Shown here in pieces: positions 37,062 through 47,592 of a DNA stretch of 64,000 nt. Position numbers and translations under genes: made by a program. The stretch comes from Posidonia oceanica. Taxonomy: Eukaryota; Streptophyta; Magnoliopsida; Alismatales; Posidoniaceae. Below the pieces are notes generated by a model, which worked only from the letters and a program-made list of their open reading frames with translations, did no database searches and had not been told where the DNA came from. The stretch lies in NCBI GenBank assembly GCA_037176725.1, contig JAZBRS010000054.1, positions 11,922,001 through 11,986,000 on the forward strand. The letters are read 5' to 3'. Every line of letters starts with the position of its first letter. Within the stretch, counting starts at the first letter, position 1.

Positions 37062-37368
37062 TAAGAGTGGTAGTTTAGCTCAAGTTTAGTTCAGTTTGTT
37101 TAATTCAATTTAGTTTAGTTTGTTAGTAATTAATTAGCAATTGGGTGTGGTTAGTTATAGCTGTTATTTTGATTGTAAGTGATTGATTAGTAGTGTGCCA
37201 TGTCAGCTGCTAAGCTATCAAGTTGTTAGGCTCATCACAGTTATTTATACATGTAACTCTTGCTAAGAAATTAACGAGTATAGAGAGCCACTTCTTTCTG
37301 TTGAAACGTGAATTTGAGTTCTTCTCTTGTTTCCTCCTTCTCTTTCAGTTCTCTTTCTGCAACTTTCA
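37059..37368 (+). repeat. Copia-C 3' LTR
   Basis: 310 bp, preceded by purine-rich GAGGGCGAG and followed by CCTAG. Confidence 0.93.
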
Positions 37369-37373
37369 CCTAG

Positions 37374-37968
37374 AATATGTTGACGGAGACTTGGTCACCT
37401 GAGGCAACTTCATGTACGTATCTTATATGTCGATGCTTTTTCTTGTATAATTAACCATCTATTGTAACCTTTATAGCCAACGAGATTGTCTATGATAAAG
37501 TAAATTTTTGATTGGATACTATTGACAGCAGATATGAGTTGATTCCAAAATCTCCAAGTGCTGATACAGTAATAAAACCTGTACACCAATCCAAGTGATA
37601 AGTGGAGAGACCAATGGCAGTAAACAAGCGGCCCCAAAATCAGATCGATCGTCCCCAACCGAGACGACACTGGCTGAGTGACTGTGCACCAAAGCAACGA
37701 AAACAAATCGGTCATACTTTCAACCAGCCTTTCGACAAAAAAAACAGTAACAACAAAGCTTCTAGTTCTCTACTCATTTCTGCACACAAAAGGTCAAAAG
37801 CCAATCTGAAGGCCGTCAACTTGCATTTCAATAGCAAAAACCATTACCAGGCTAATCTGAAGACATTATTCATTCTACTGTAACATTATGCATCAATTTT
37901 TTTTTCAAGAGAAATGGTTGCAAACAAGAATTTCTAATAGAATCCGCTGGTTACGAGCATCGGAATCA
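37374..37968. other. Noncoding DNA, possible 3' UTR of the minus-strand small gene
   Basis: No credible coding frame. If the gene at 37969-38181 is real, this is its 3' UTR and downstream region. Confidence 0.4.
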
Positions 37969-38015
37969 CTACGCTTTGACCAAAGAATAAGAAGCCTTAC
38001 CAAATTCAGGACTAA

Positions 38016-38046
<31 letters not shown>

Positions 38047-38181
38047 CTTCCCTTTCTTCTTCTTCTTCTTCCAGGAAATCTGGTAGAGAAGCACGGGGCC
38101 AATGCTGGAGAGAGCGCTCTGGGAGAAGCCATGGAAGACGACGAGGTTGAAGGGGACGATGGGTGGAACCGACGACTCCAT
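37969..38181 (-). CDS. Small Lys-rich hypothetical protein (70 aa)
   Basis: The first 37 residues (MESSVPPIVPFNLVVFHGFS, then QSALSSIGPVLLYQISW) are complex and hydrophobic. A long Lys run from a (CTT)n tract and FSPEFGKASYSLVKA follow. A TATA-like TATTTAAA lies about 80 bp upstream on the same strand. I do not recognise the family. GGTAAG within the EFGKA part could be a splice donor, making this only exon 1. Confidence 0.4.
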
Positions 38182-38256
38182 TTTCTCCTTGCTTTATTTT
38201 TTATTTTATTTTATTTTTTTTAATTTTCTTCTTGCTTCCTGTTCTATGTAACTGTG

Positions 38257-38264
38257 TTTAAATA
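38257..38264 (-). promoter_or_regulatory. TATA-like box of the small minus-strand gene
   Basis: TATTTAAA on the minus strand, 76 bp before the ATG at 38181, leaving a short A-rich leader. Confidence 0.4.
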
Positions 38265-38755
38265 GCTAGTCGAGGTCGACGGTCAAGGGCAGTTTCGTCC
38301 ATAAATTGTCTCAAGCAGCGTGAAATACCAGAACCACCCTCTCTGTACCTCGAATGCTCTCGTATTCTTATCTTATCTTATCTTGCTGAATTTATGTATC
38401 AGTTGACAGTTATGGTCTGACATTGATATATTTGTGATAAAAAAAATGCCACTGGTCTTTCTTCTATCTGCTTAATAAATAATCTTATTATTGGATTATT
38501 ATGTCACACCCTGTACTCTTGTCGTTGTATCATTGGTACTGCTACCAACAACTCCAGGTAGTCCAATTAGGAACAAGCGGATCCATAGATTCATTTGCTC
38601 TTGGTCTTGCAGCCTTAATTAATTATCTCCTGTTAAGCTACAACCATGTAACGCAAACGTGTACTGGTTCTCATCACTGGAGTCTACATGCAGAGGATTT
38701 GCGTCTCCATGGGTGAAGTCTGCACAAACATTTCTTTTGATTGTAAGATTTTTTT
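38265..38755. other. Intergenic DNA
   Basis: No gene or recognisable repeat seen. Confidence 0.6.
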
Positions 38756-39266
38756 TGTTGGCTTAAAATCTAATAAAATATGAGTTAATGTAAAATCAAT
38801 TAAAGTATTATAAATTATTTTATAATTAGACTTATTAAAAGTGATCTATTTGATTTTAAGTTGAACATAATGACATCTTAAGAGGTGTAGTTTAATGTGT
38901 AGAAACTATTTAGATATATTTCCATTTGTTGATGGGCTGAATTAGAAATATGCATAATAAAAGAGTTCTATAAATAAGAGATCATGGTCTCCAAATCCCA
39001 ATCTTTGGTCTCCCTTCTCTCCCACTCCATTTTGAGAAAGAGCAAGATAAGAAGAGACTAGTGGTTTTGTAGACTGTATCCCGAGCATGTGATCAATGGC
39101 AAATACTCCGGTTTTCATCATGAATTCAGATACGCTTCCGATTTTATTTATCCTTGATGATTTATCATGTTTAGATATTGTGTGGAAAGAACATATAGTT
39201 TTCCTTTGTGTTCTTCCCTATTTTGGTGAATATCAAATCCATGTGATATTTGATTTATTTTTAACA
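38756..39266 (+). repeat. Copia-D 5' LTR
   Basis: 511 bp from TGTTGGCTTAAAATC to TTTTTAACA. TATAAATA lies near 38971, and the LTR is followed by a tRNA-iMet-type PBS. The rest of Copia-D is not found in the window; its leader is cut by Athila-B at 39511. Confidence 0.75.
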
Positions 39267-39268
39267 AG

Positions 39269-39280
39269 TAGTATTAGAGC
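39269..39280 (+). other. Copia-D primer binding site, tRNA-iMet
   Basis: TAGTATTAGAGC, two changes from TGGTATCAGAGC, two bases after the LTR. Confidence 0.72.
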
Positions 39281-39511
39281 ATAGTATGATTAAATCATCT
39301 AGGAATCTTAATTCATGTATGATCCATGTAGAAATCAAGTTTTCATTGATTTTCATATCAAAAATTAGGGATTTTTGGACACCAGTGGCTGTAACGGACG
39401 TCCGCTCCTATTACCAAAACCCCTATTTAAATCAGGGATTAAGGGACATCCATTCGGACGTCCGCTAGGTCCCTGTGTTGATTCAGGGAAAAAATGGATG
39501 TCCGTTGTGGA
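39281..39511 (+). other. Copia-D leader with GGACGTCC palindromes
   Basis: AACGGACGTCCGC near 39393 and the 24-bp unit at 39442-39465 (AGGGACATC, six bases, GACGTCCGC) are the same words found in the Copia-A LTRs, although the two LTRs are otherwise different. It is interrupted by Athila-B after GTGGA. Confidence 0.7.
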
Positions 39512-40129
39512 TGATGTGTAAAATTTTAAATAACCGCAAGTGCACAGTGTACTATGTAGCACAAAGATAAATACAAGTCGATTTCACAGAGAATAGAGTT
39601 ATAGCACAGAATGTTTATCAGTTAATGATGCACGAGGAAGATGAAATAGAGAAAAAAATTGATTTTAAATACTTAAGAAAACTTCAAAATAAAAGAGAAC
39701 TAGGGTTTTCGAATCCATTTATGCAAAATACAGATGCATGATTAAATCCACTCTCTGTCTCTCTTCATGATCTAAATAGTTTAACTCAATGGTTTTTATC
39801 CTAACAAGCATAATGTATATGCAATGCACCATAGATTATCAAGTCCTAGATAAAATCACACAAATCAAACTAAATCGGATGATATACTATAGATCTAAGA
39901 TTATACACATGATCCCTAATTATTCTTCCCTAAGCATAGATTAAAAAGATATAATCAATATTAATCTATCAAAGTTTATCAACATAATAGAGATTCATGC
40001 AATATACATCTAGCCTAAGTAATCATAGCATTTAAGCATGAGAAAACATAGAGTAATTTAATCACAACATCTGAAATTACATAAACTTTATCTAAACCCT
40101 AGATCTAGTGACTTAGCCAAGCATGATGA
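39512..40129 (-). repeat. Athila-B 3' LTR, distal part
   Basis: The reverse complement matches the last half of the Athila-A LTR and ends TTTACACATCA at 39512. It is cut by the Tat/Ogre-like solo LTR; GATGA at 40125-40129 is the target copy. Confidence 0.9.
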
Positions 40130-40395
40130 TGTTGACACCTCATTTTGACAACTGGTCGTTGGTAGATCTCTCTGGAAGCGAGCTTGGATCGTGGCATAGC
40201 AAATCCAAACCTTAGACCATTTAAACCCCACTCAAACCCTAACCTAGACCAAACTCATCAAACCCACCCAAAACCTTCAAAATTAACCCAAAATCATTAA
40301 AAAATACCCAAGCCCAATTCACACCATTACCTAGGCCCATTAGCAGCCCAATGAACCCTGCAGCAGGCCCTGTTGGAACAGAAAGCCTCTGTCGC

Positions 40396-41685
40396 TGTGG
40401 ATATGGGGTTTTCGGTTAGGAGGAGCTTGTTGTGTCTATTTAGTGCTTCCTCGTTGTCCCTTTTTTTGTATCCAATTCCGTCACTCCACAGGTGACAGAA
40501 TTGGTGTGATCGCCACTCTCGGTTCGCTTTCGCTGGTCCTTGAGACGTCTTTGGGGAGATGTAGTGTGGTTGCGGGTTCAGCTGCCTTAGGACAACGCCA
40601 GCATTGCCCAAGGGTGTCCATACTTGATGAGTTTCTTCTTCTTCTTCTTTTCCTTGCAAAACAGATTTTAAAGATACGGATTAACAAAGTGTAGTATATG
40701 ATTCAAAACAAATTGAAAATGAACATAAAATGAAAGGAGGAGTACTTACCCGAGGGGTTTTATCCCCCCGGTTGCAACTAAGTATGACTATGTCTAGCTA
40801 CAATAATATGTGAAAAGAAATGCTTCACTATACTACGAAATTAAACATATGATGTGAAAAGAAAATGAAAACTAAAGAAAGCCCCCTTTTGTCTATGCAA
40901 GGAATGCAAGGGGGGTTGATGTGGTGTCACGGATGACGGAGGAGGACTCAAGCTTCCACAAAACTCTTTCTCCACCTCTTCTCTCGAGATTCGAGCTCAA
41001 AACCCTTTCTACTTGCTCTCACAACTTCTTCTCAAAATTGTGTTTCTCTCTTGAAAATCACTTCTAAATCTCTCCCAAATCTCTCCAATTTTCCCGTCCA
41101 ATTTCCTTCCTCTATCCTAGTAGGGGTGCCCTTGCTTTTATAGGAGCAGGGGAGGAACAAAAAGGCCAAGTCAGCAACTTTCCTGATTCAGAAGTGTTGG
41201 ACGCCGACCATTATAGCGTCCAACGTTAGACGCTGGCACAGCCAGCGTCCAACGACACTCCGAGGCAAAGATGCCAAGATCAAAGAATATTCCTCAATAA
41301 GTGGCTCATTAACGACCATTAAAACCCATTAAGGCCTTGACCGGTCAAATGACACTTAGTGGAGGCAAAGCACGAAATTTGATTTCAGTCAAATATGGCA
41401 AGTTTGGGGAAACTGAAAACCAGGTTGTTAGACGTTATGCTTCACAGCGTCCAACGCTAGACTAGCCAACATCTAACACACTCAAATGGAACCTATTGTT
41501 GGACGCTAGACTAGCCAGCGTCCAACACACTCAAATGGAAACTTGTCAATTTTGGCCTCTCGATCACAGGGATAGGTGTCAATAAGTTTGATGAGAGTAC
41601 TTGAGCTGGGAAGAGAGCTTCTAGAGGTGACCTAACGCAACAAACTACCCTACCATGAAGGGAGTGTCAAAACAGGGTATCTATA
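40396..41685 (-). repeat. 3' LTR of the 14.5 kb element
   Basis: 1290 bp, highly similar to 53588-54873; the final CA has become TA at 41684-41685. It carries 29-bp units at 41196-41224, 41225-41253, 41427-41455 and 41498-41526, plus a truncated one at 41456-41477. Confidence 0.92.
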
Positions 41686-41825
41686 GATTGCCCCTCCTTG
41701 AAGATGGCTTCGGCACGAAGCTATCTACAAGACGAGACGATACTCCCGTGTGGCGCTACCTGGGAGTCCTAAATGAAATCCAATGCCTGCTGCCACCAGG
41801 CTTGGACGGGACACAAAGAGGGTCG

Positions 41826-42072
41826 GCTAAAGAAACATGACCAAGGGAATTGCCCAAGGGGAACAAACTAACGACATGCCGCGGGGATGGCCCGCAGGGG
41901 TCAAACTAAAGACACTGCCACGGGAGTTGCCCGTGAGGTCAAACTTAAAAGACATGCCACGGGGATTGCCTATGGGGGTCAAACTAAAAGACACTGCCAC
42001 AGGGGTTGCCCATGAGGTCAAACCAAAGACACTGCCATGGGAGTTACCCGTGAGGTCAAACCTACAGGATGG
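41826..42072. repeat. Tandem array, unit about 40 bp
   Basis: Five to six units built on AAAGACACTGCCACGGG, GTTGCCC and GAGGTCAAAC lie beside the 3' LTR. Reading frames through it are by-products of the repeat. Confidence 0.85.
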
Positions 42073-42399
42073 ATTGCTAATGATTCCGACAACTACTCAA
42101 TGCGAATGCAATTCAAATGCAAATGCAATATAATGCGTTATGCATGGATGCGTGCTGACGGGAATGCAAAAAGGGATCATGATATGCAATGCATGACCCT
42201 AGGTAATGAGGTTCCTCCATCATCGTCGGCTTTAATTTGTATACTGGGTTGGCTCAGAAATTTTTCTCACCACCCAAAGCAGACTGACACATGCGTGAAT
42301 GCAATTTGTCATGATCAGGTACCGTTTTCTCGAGCGTAGCCTACACTCTCCTAGGGGACCGTCGTCTCATGATACGTGGGTTGGTGAGCGAGATGCCCA

Positions 42400-42660
42400 T
42401 GATGCTCCCAGGCAAAAGGGAAAATGATCTCTTCTCTGCCGACCACGTTGGCTCTATTCGTCACAATTAGGTGTCCTTTCATTGAATGTTGCCTACATTC
42501 TCGACAGAGACCGTCATCTCGTGACCCGGAATCAATGAACGATGAGTTTATTGATACCGTTGGCGTTATTCGTCAGAATCAAGTGTCCTTTCATTGAATG
42601 CTGCCTACATTCTCGGTGGGGACCATCATCTTCTGACTCGGGAGTTAATGAACAGGGGGT
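42400..42660. repeat. Two diverged units of about 120 bp
   Basis: GTGTCCTTTCATTGAATG, CTGCCTACATTCTCG and a CATC..TGAC word recur at about 42470 and 42588, preceded by a related third copy near 42335. Confidence 0.75.
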
Positions 42661-43345
42661 TCACTAATACCGTTGGCTTTGCTTTGTTGACCCGGTCATG
42701 CTCCGGGGTTCTTTCTGCTGATTGACTTTGCTTTGTTTATCTGATTGTGCTCTGGGGTTTGCTTTATTTGTCCGATTGTGCTCCGGAGCTTGTTTTGTTT
42801 GTTTGGTTGTGCTCCGGGGTACCTGCTTTTGATTGACTTGCTTTGTTATCCTGGTTATGCTCCGGGGCTTCCTTTATTTTTCCGGTTATGCTCCAGGGCT
42901 TGCTTTGTTTGTCCGGTTGTGCTTCGGGGCTTGCTTTATTTGTTCGGTTGTGCTCCGGGGCTTGCTTTGTTTGTCTGGTTGTGCTCCGGGGCTTGCTTTG
43001 TTTGTCCGATTGTGCTCCAGGGCTCTTTGCTTTGGTGTCCCGGTTATGCTCCGGGGATCTTTGCTTTTGATTGATTTGCTTTGTTATCCCGGTTATGCTC
43101 CGGGGATCTTTGCTTTGGTGTCCCGGTTATGCTCCGGGGTTTGCTTTATTTGTTCGGTTGTGCTCCGAGGCTTGCCTTGTTTGTCCATTGTGCTCTGGGG
43201 TACTTGCTTTTGATTGGTTTGCTTTGTTATCCCGGTTATGCTCCGGGGATCTTTGCTTTGGTGTCCCGGTTATGCTCCGGGGATCTTTCCTTGGTAGGTT
43301 TGCTTTGTTATCCCGGTTGTGCTCCGGGGATCTTTGCAAACTTAC
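42661..43345. repeat. Tandem array, GTGCTCCGGGG unit
   Basis: About 18 units of 31-48 bp, each with CGGTTGTGCTCCGGGG or CGGTTATGCTCCGGGG followed by TTTGCTTTGTT variants. Cys/Leu-rich frames across it on both strands are repeat artefacts. Confidence 0.9.
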
Positions 43346-43384
43346 CGAAGGGATTGCCCAAAGGGAAAACAAAACACTTAAAAG

Positions 43385-43790
43385 ACTTGAGCTGGATCAA
43401 ACATCCAACACTCAGAGAAAATGAGCTGGATCAGACATCCAACACTCAAGAATTGAGCTGGGTTTATCCAACACTCAGGGATTGAGCTGGATTTATCAAA
43501 CACTCAATGATTGAGCTGGACTTATCCAACACTCAAGGTTTGAGCTGGTTTTATCCAACACTCAAGGATTGAGCTGGATTTATCCAACACCCAAGAATTG
43601 AGCTGGACTTGTCCAACACTCAAGGATCTACCTTTAGGCGTTGGCCAAAGGGATAGAACTGGAATTAAAAAGACTCGCCGAGGGTGTTACCCGAGGAAAA
43701 ACTAAAAGAAAACACGCCGAGGGGAGTTACCCGGGAAAAAACTAAAAGAAAACACGCCGAGGGGGTCGTCTAAGGAAAAAGGATACTTCT
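43385..43790. repeat. Two further tandem arrays
   Basis: 43385-43625: about eight units of 29-31 bp with GAGCTGG, ATCCAACACTCAAG. 43655-43790: units of about 40 bp with AAAACACGCCGAGGG and TTACCCG. Several unrelated arrays side by side before the 3' LTR resemble the variable 3' regions known for Ogre-type elements. Confidence 0.85.
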
Positions 43791-43949
43791 TTGGCTTCAC
43801 TTTGTTGACCCGGTGGTGCTCCGGTTTCTTTGAAAATCACGACGGCCTCATTTCCATGTGCATTGTAGCTTGTAGAAGCCTCTGGTATTGGAAGAAAATT
43901 GATTTGGAAGTTTTCTGGCGAAATTCAGCATTTTAAACTGCTCTGAAGT

Positions 43950-44085
43950 GTTGGATGCTACAGCCTTATGTGTCCAACATATGACGCTAAAACTTCTTGC
44001 GTCCAACATGCGACTGTCACCTAGGGTGTAGGACGCTGCTCCTTACTGTGTCCAACGTATGACGCAAAGGAGCATAGCGTCCAAC
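43950..44085. repeat. Two abutting pairs of 29-bp palindromic units upstream of the PMD gene
   Basis: 43950-43978 with 43979-44007, and 44028-44056 with 44057-44085. Arms such as GTTGGATGC/GTGTCCAAC and GTATGACGC/GCGTCCAAC surround 11-bp cores. They lie 316 bp before the PMD start codon, in its likely promoter. Confidence 0.9.
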
Positions 44086-44400
44086 GCGTCGAGGTCTTTA
44101 ACAGACCTCTCCGCCTTTCTTCCCCATTTTCCCGCTGACCACTTCCCTTCCTCCTCTTCTCCGGCGACGGCGACGACTCCTTCTAAACTTCCAAGCTTCT
44201 TCCGGCGTAGGGCGGCTTTGACGGCCGGAGCTAGGGCACGGCAGCTTGGACGGCAGTGCGGGTTCCGGCGACTAGGACAGCAGCTTCCAGCTCTGTGAGC
44301 TCCCTTTCTTCCTTTCCTCTCCTCCTCCTCATCATTTCAGACGATGCTCTGACCTCTATTGGGTCTTTTTCAATTTATACCGAGATTTGGTAAAGCCTAC

Positions 44401-47400
44401 ATGAGGCCCAAGAAGTTGGCACGGAGGAGGGATGGCCCATCGACGTCCGGCGAGTCCGGGCCGGCTCCGGTGAGGGTGCCGGAGGCAGTCGGGATGCCGG
44501 AGGAGGTGGTGGCACCGGGTATGACGGAGGAGGTGGCAGTTGAGATGCCGGAGGAGGTTGTGGCACCGGTAGACGCGCCCGAGGCGGCAGCTTGTGCCAT
44601 GGAGACTGAGGAGGTGGTGGCACTGGTAGACGTGCTCGAGGCAGCTTGTGCCATGGAGACCGAGGAGGTGGTGGCACCGGTAGCCGTGCCCGAGGCGGCA
44701 GCTTGTGCCGTGGAGACCGAGGAGGCGAGCGTCGGGGAGACCGAGGCGTCGAGCGTCTCCAGTGGCTTGGAGGATTCTAATTCTTCAGCCACTCTCGGCG
44801 AGGACTCAGAGGAGTCGGGGTCGGAGGAGGAGGTTCCCGAGGTGGTCCCCGCTACTACTACCGGGATGGCTGAGGGTGACAGCTGGTACGTGAGCATTCA
44901 GGACTTCGTTCGGCGGGAGGCAGAGGGCGACGTTGGTGCTCCTCCAGACTTTACACGAGCTCATATACCGTCCGACGAGGTACAGGCTTCGGCACCGCGT
45001 AAGGATGCGACCCGGGCCGAGTTTGCAGTAGCTGCACTGGCAGCTAGGGGACAGGTAACCATATTTCCATTTAATTTCAAGTATTATTTTTGTGCACCTT
45101 GTCTGACAATTCTTCTCTCTCTTGCAGAGTCGAGCTCCCGCCGTCGTGCGCTGTCACTGGGATCAGGTCCTTAGGTGCTACCAGATGTTGGGACCTTTTC
45201 AGCACGAGCGGCTCCGGCAGATGGGGTTTGGATACTTCCTGTCCATTCCTCTCTTCCAACTTGAGTTGGGACTTTTGGAGTCTACTGCAAAGCGCTACCA
45301 TCCTCACACGAGCTCCTTTGTGACCCGGGTTGGCAAGTTTGTCCTTTCGCTGGAGGACATGGCCTGGTTGACTGGCCTACGGGTGACGGGACGCTCGGTG
45401 GCTGGCCCAGTACACTCAGACTACACCTCTTTGATGGCGGAGTTGGTGGGGAGACGGGTCGTCATGTATGGGCCCCGCCTTTTTGTTACCACCTCGGCGG
45501 TTCAGCGCGTCGAGGACTCCCGAGAGACAGCAACGGAGCCTGGGGAGGACGCCGATCAGCAACTCCGCGCCTTTCTTCTAGTTTTGTTTAGGGACTTGCT
45601 TTTCAGCCATGCCACCTCGCGGGTTTCAGTAGTGTTCTTGCCCCTACTTGCCGACTTAGATTGGGTAGGGGAGTATGCTTGGGAGTTGCGAGCCTAGCAT
45701 TTTTGTACACTGTGTTCTTCAAGTTCTCCGACGGTAGTTCCCGCCAGCTTGGCAGGAACCTGCCATTCTTTCAGGTATATAAGCTTTATTTGCTTGTTTA
45801 AGCTTCAAATATTATTTGCTCTGCATGCTCGACTGATGATTTGCTTTCTTTTTACTTGCAGATGTGGGTATGGGACCACTTTACCTTCATGAGGCCCATC
45901 CCACCTTCGGTTCCTGAGGCGGGGATCCCATTCCCGCGTGGGCTGCACTGGGGTCTGGCTGCTCATGCACCTGAGGCGGTCACTGGCCACCACTACGTCG
46001 GGCGTCTCTTCTTCAAGATGCTGGTTCCTGCCCAAGTAATATGCCCATTGCTGATATATTATTCTTCATTTGGGTTTACTGATTCACTGCATGCTTTTCA
46101 GGTGACCTGGCGTCCTTACGCCGAGGGGGAGCACGAGGATGTCCCTGAGATAGCTCGGGACCAGGCAGTTTTTGACCGGGACATCTAGCTCCACTGCTGG
46201 AACCACTGCCACTTCCAACAGATCAGCCAGGCACTTAGGCAGTTGGGGCACCGGCAGATTCAGCCTCAGGCCCACCCGTTCTGAGTTTGGAGCGAGGTAC
46301 GAGGGGGAGGTGGTCGTGCTCGCCACTGGGTTGACACCTACGGTTCACAGTTGCTGGACTGGGTTCGTGGCAGCTCCACCACTCCTGTCGACGCGACCGC
46401 TGAGGACGAGCTGGCTTGGGCCAGGTGGATGGATGACCGGTTTAGTGAGCTCATGGTTTTCCATTGCTCTCATTTTCTAGGGCGGTCAAACCTTTCCATG
46501 GGTAACACCGCTTCAGATGTGGCAGCGATGGCTGTGGGCGAGCTACAGGAGTCTGTCCGCTCTCACAGGATTCAGATGGAGATAGCGGTGAGCATTTAGC
46601 TTTATGTTTGTATTGCCTGTATTTCTTGATAGCTAACTTGCTTGGACCTTGCCCCTTGCAGTTGAGGACTACTGATAAGTATAGTTAGCGCGAGCGTGAC
46701 CTGGTTAGGCGCGTTGCTGAGCTGACTGAGGAGGTTGAGCGTCTACGAGCCTCTGCTTCTCAGGTTTGCATTTATTTTTATAGCATAGTTGTCTGCCTTG
46801 AAAATTGTGTTAAGTACGCCTTCTTTGCTTTTGCAGCCTTCGACTAGTTCTGCCCCTCCATCGGGTTATGCTGGGGAGATTTCCCACCTTCAGAGTATGG
46901 TAAGTATAGCAGTATACTTTCCCTTTATACTTCTTGATTCAGTTCTGACTATGGCCCCGGCCTTTGCAGATTGACGATCTTCAGTGGGAGCTGTCTTTTC
47001 GAGCCAGTGACCAGGCTTCCCAGCTTGCTTTTCGGGATGCGCGAGTTCAGGAGCTAGAGCGGCAGGTACAAACTGCTGTTAGTGACCTAGGCTCTGCTCG
47101 TCAGCTTGCTGAGGAGAAGGCTGCTGAGCTTGCCCGGCTTGCTGTACAACAGCAACCTCCACCGGCGACTGATTCAACTGTAGAGATTGCCGAGCAGAGG
47201 AGGCAGCTAGAGGTGGCTTTGAAGGTATAACTTGCTCTTCTTCCTTTTAAGTTCATATGCTTGCTTATACTAACGGCTTGATGCTTCTCCTTTGTCTTTT
47301 CTTGCAGGAACGAGATGCGGATCGTGCGATGGCAGCTCAGTTCGAGACTGAGGCGATGCATTACAGACGGGAGGCCGTGCTTGGTAGTGTTTCCACTGGT

Positions 47401-47592
47401 CGCCAAGTTCCTTCTCCTCCGTTGTTTGTATCGAGGCATCGCTCTGGCAGCCATCGTCCACCGGTTGGGGGGTCTCGAGCTACATCACAGGCTTCCTCAG
47501 GTGGCTCAGTGCGTCAGTTGGCACAGCCCCCTATGGCTCCTTCTTCAATTCCTCCTTCAGCTCCCGAGGGCGAGGGGGAGAGTGCCACTTAG
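44401..47592 (+). pseudogene. Plant mobile domain (PMD) gene with introns, antisense in the 14.5 kb element
   Basis: Eight exons by GT/AG sites and frame: 44401-45054, 45128-45774, 45862-46035, 46102-46587, 46662-46763, 46837-46899, 46970-47224, 47308-47592, together about 690 codons. Exon 1 is acidic, with repeats around METEEVVAPV. Exons 2-4 give the PMD core: HWDQVLRCYQMLGPFQHERL, FVLSLEDMAWLTGLRVTGR, MWVWDHFTFMRPIPPSVPEA. Exons 5 and 7 look like coiled coil (AELTEEVERLRA, VQELERQVQ). PMD proteins such as MAIN/MAIL1 act in transposon silencing and gene expression, and PMD also occurs inside transposons. Defects: one base lost at about 45681-45683 (exon 2 is 647 bp; one more base would keep frame), and stops at 46186, 46282 and 46686, the first two in contexts where Trp (TGG) is expected or plausible. 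All splice sites look intact. Confidence 0.85.

Larger units (their letters stand above)
30825..37368 (+). mobile_element. Copia-C LTR retrotransposon, interrupted
   Basis: Short LTRs (283 and 310 bp) from TGATAAGAGTGGTAG to CTGCAACTTTCA, with target copies CCTAG at 30820-30824 and 37369-37373. PBS, gag, protease, integrase, RT and RNase H appear in copia order. A minus-strand Tat-like LTR complex (about 33407-35692) replaces the integrase C-terminus and start of RT. Confidence 0.93.

Noticed and set aside
42745..43485. Overlapping Cys/Leu-rich frames of 75-134 residues
   Set aside because: They follow the GTGCTCCGGGG tandem array in several frames at once; no domain and no start context.
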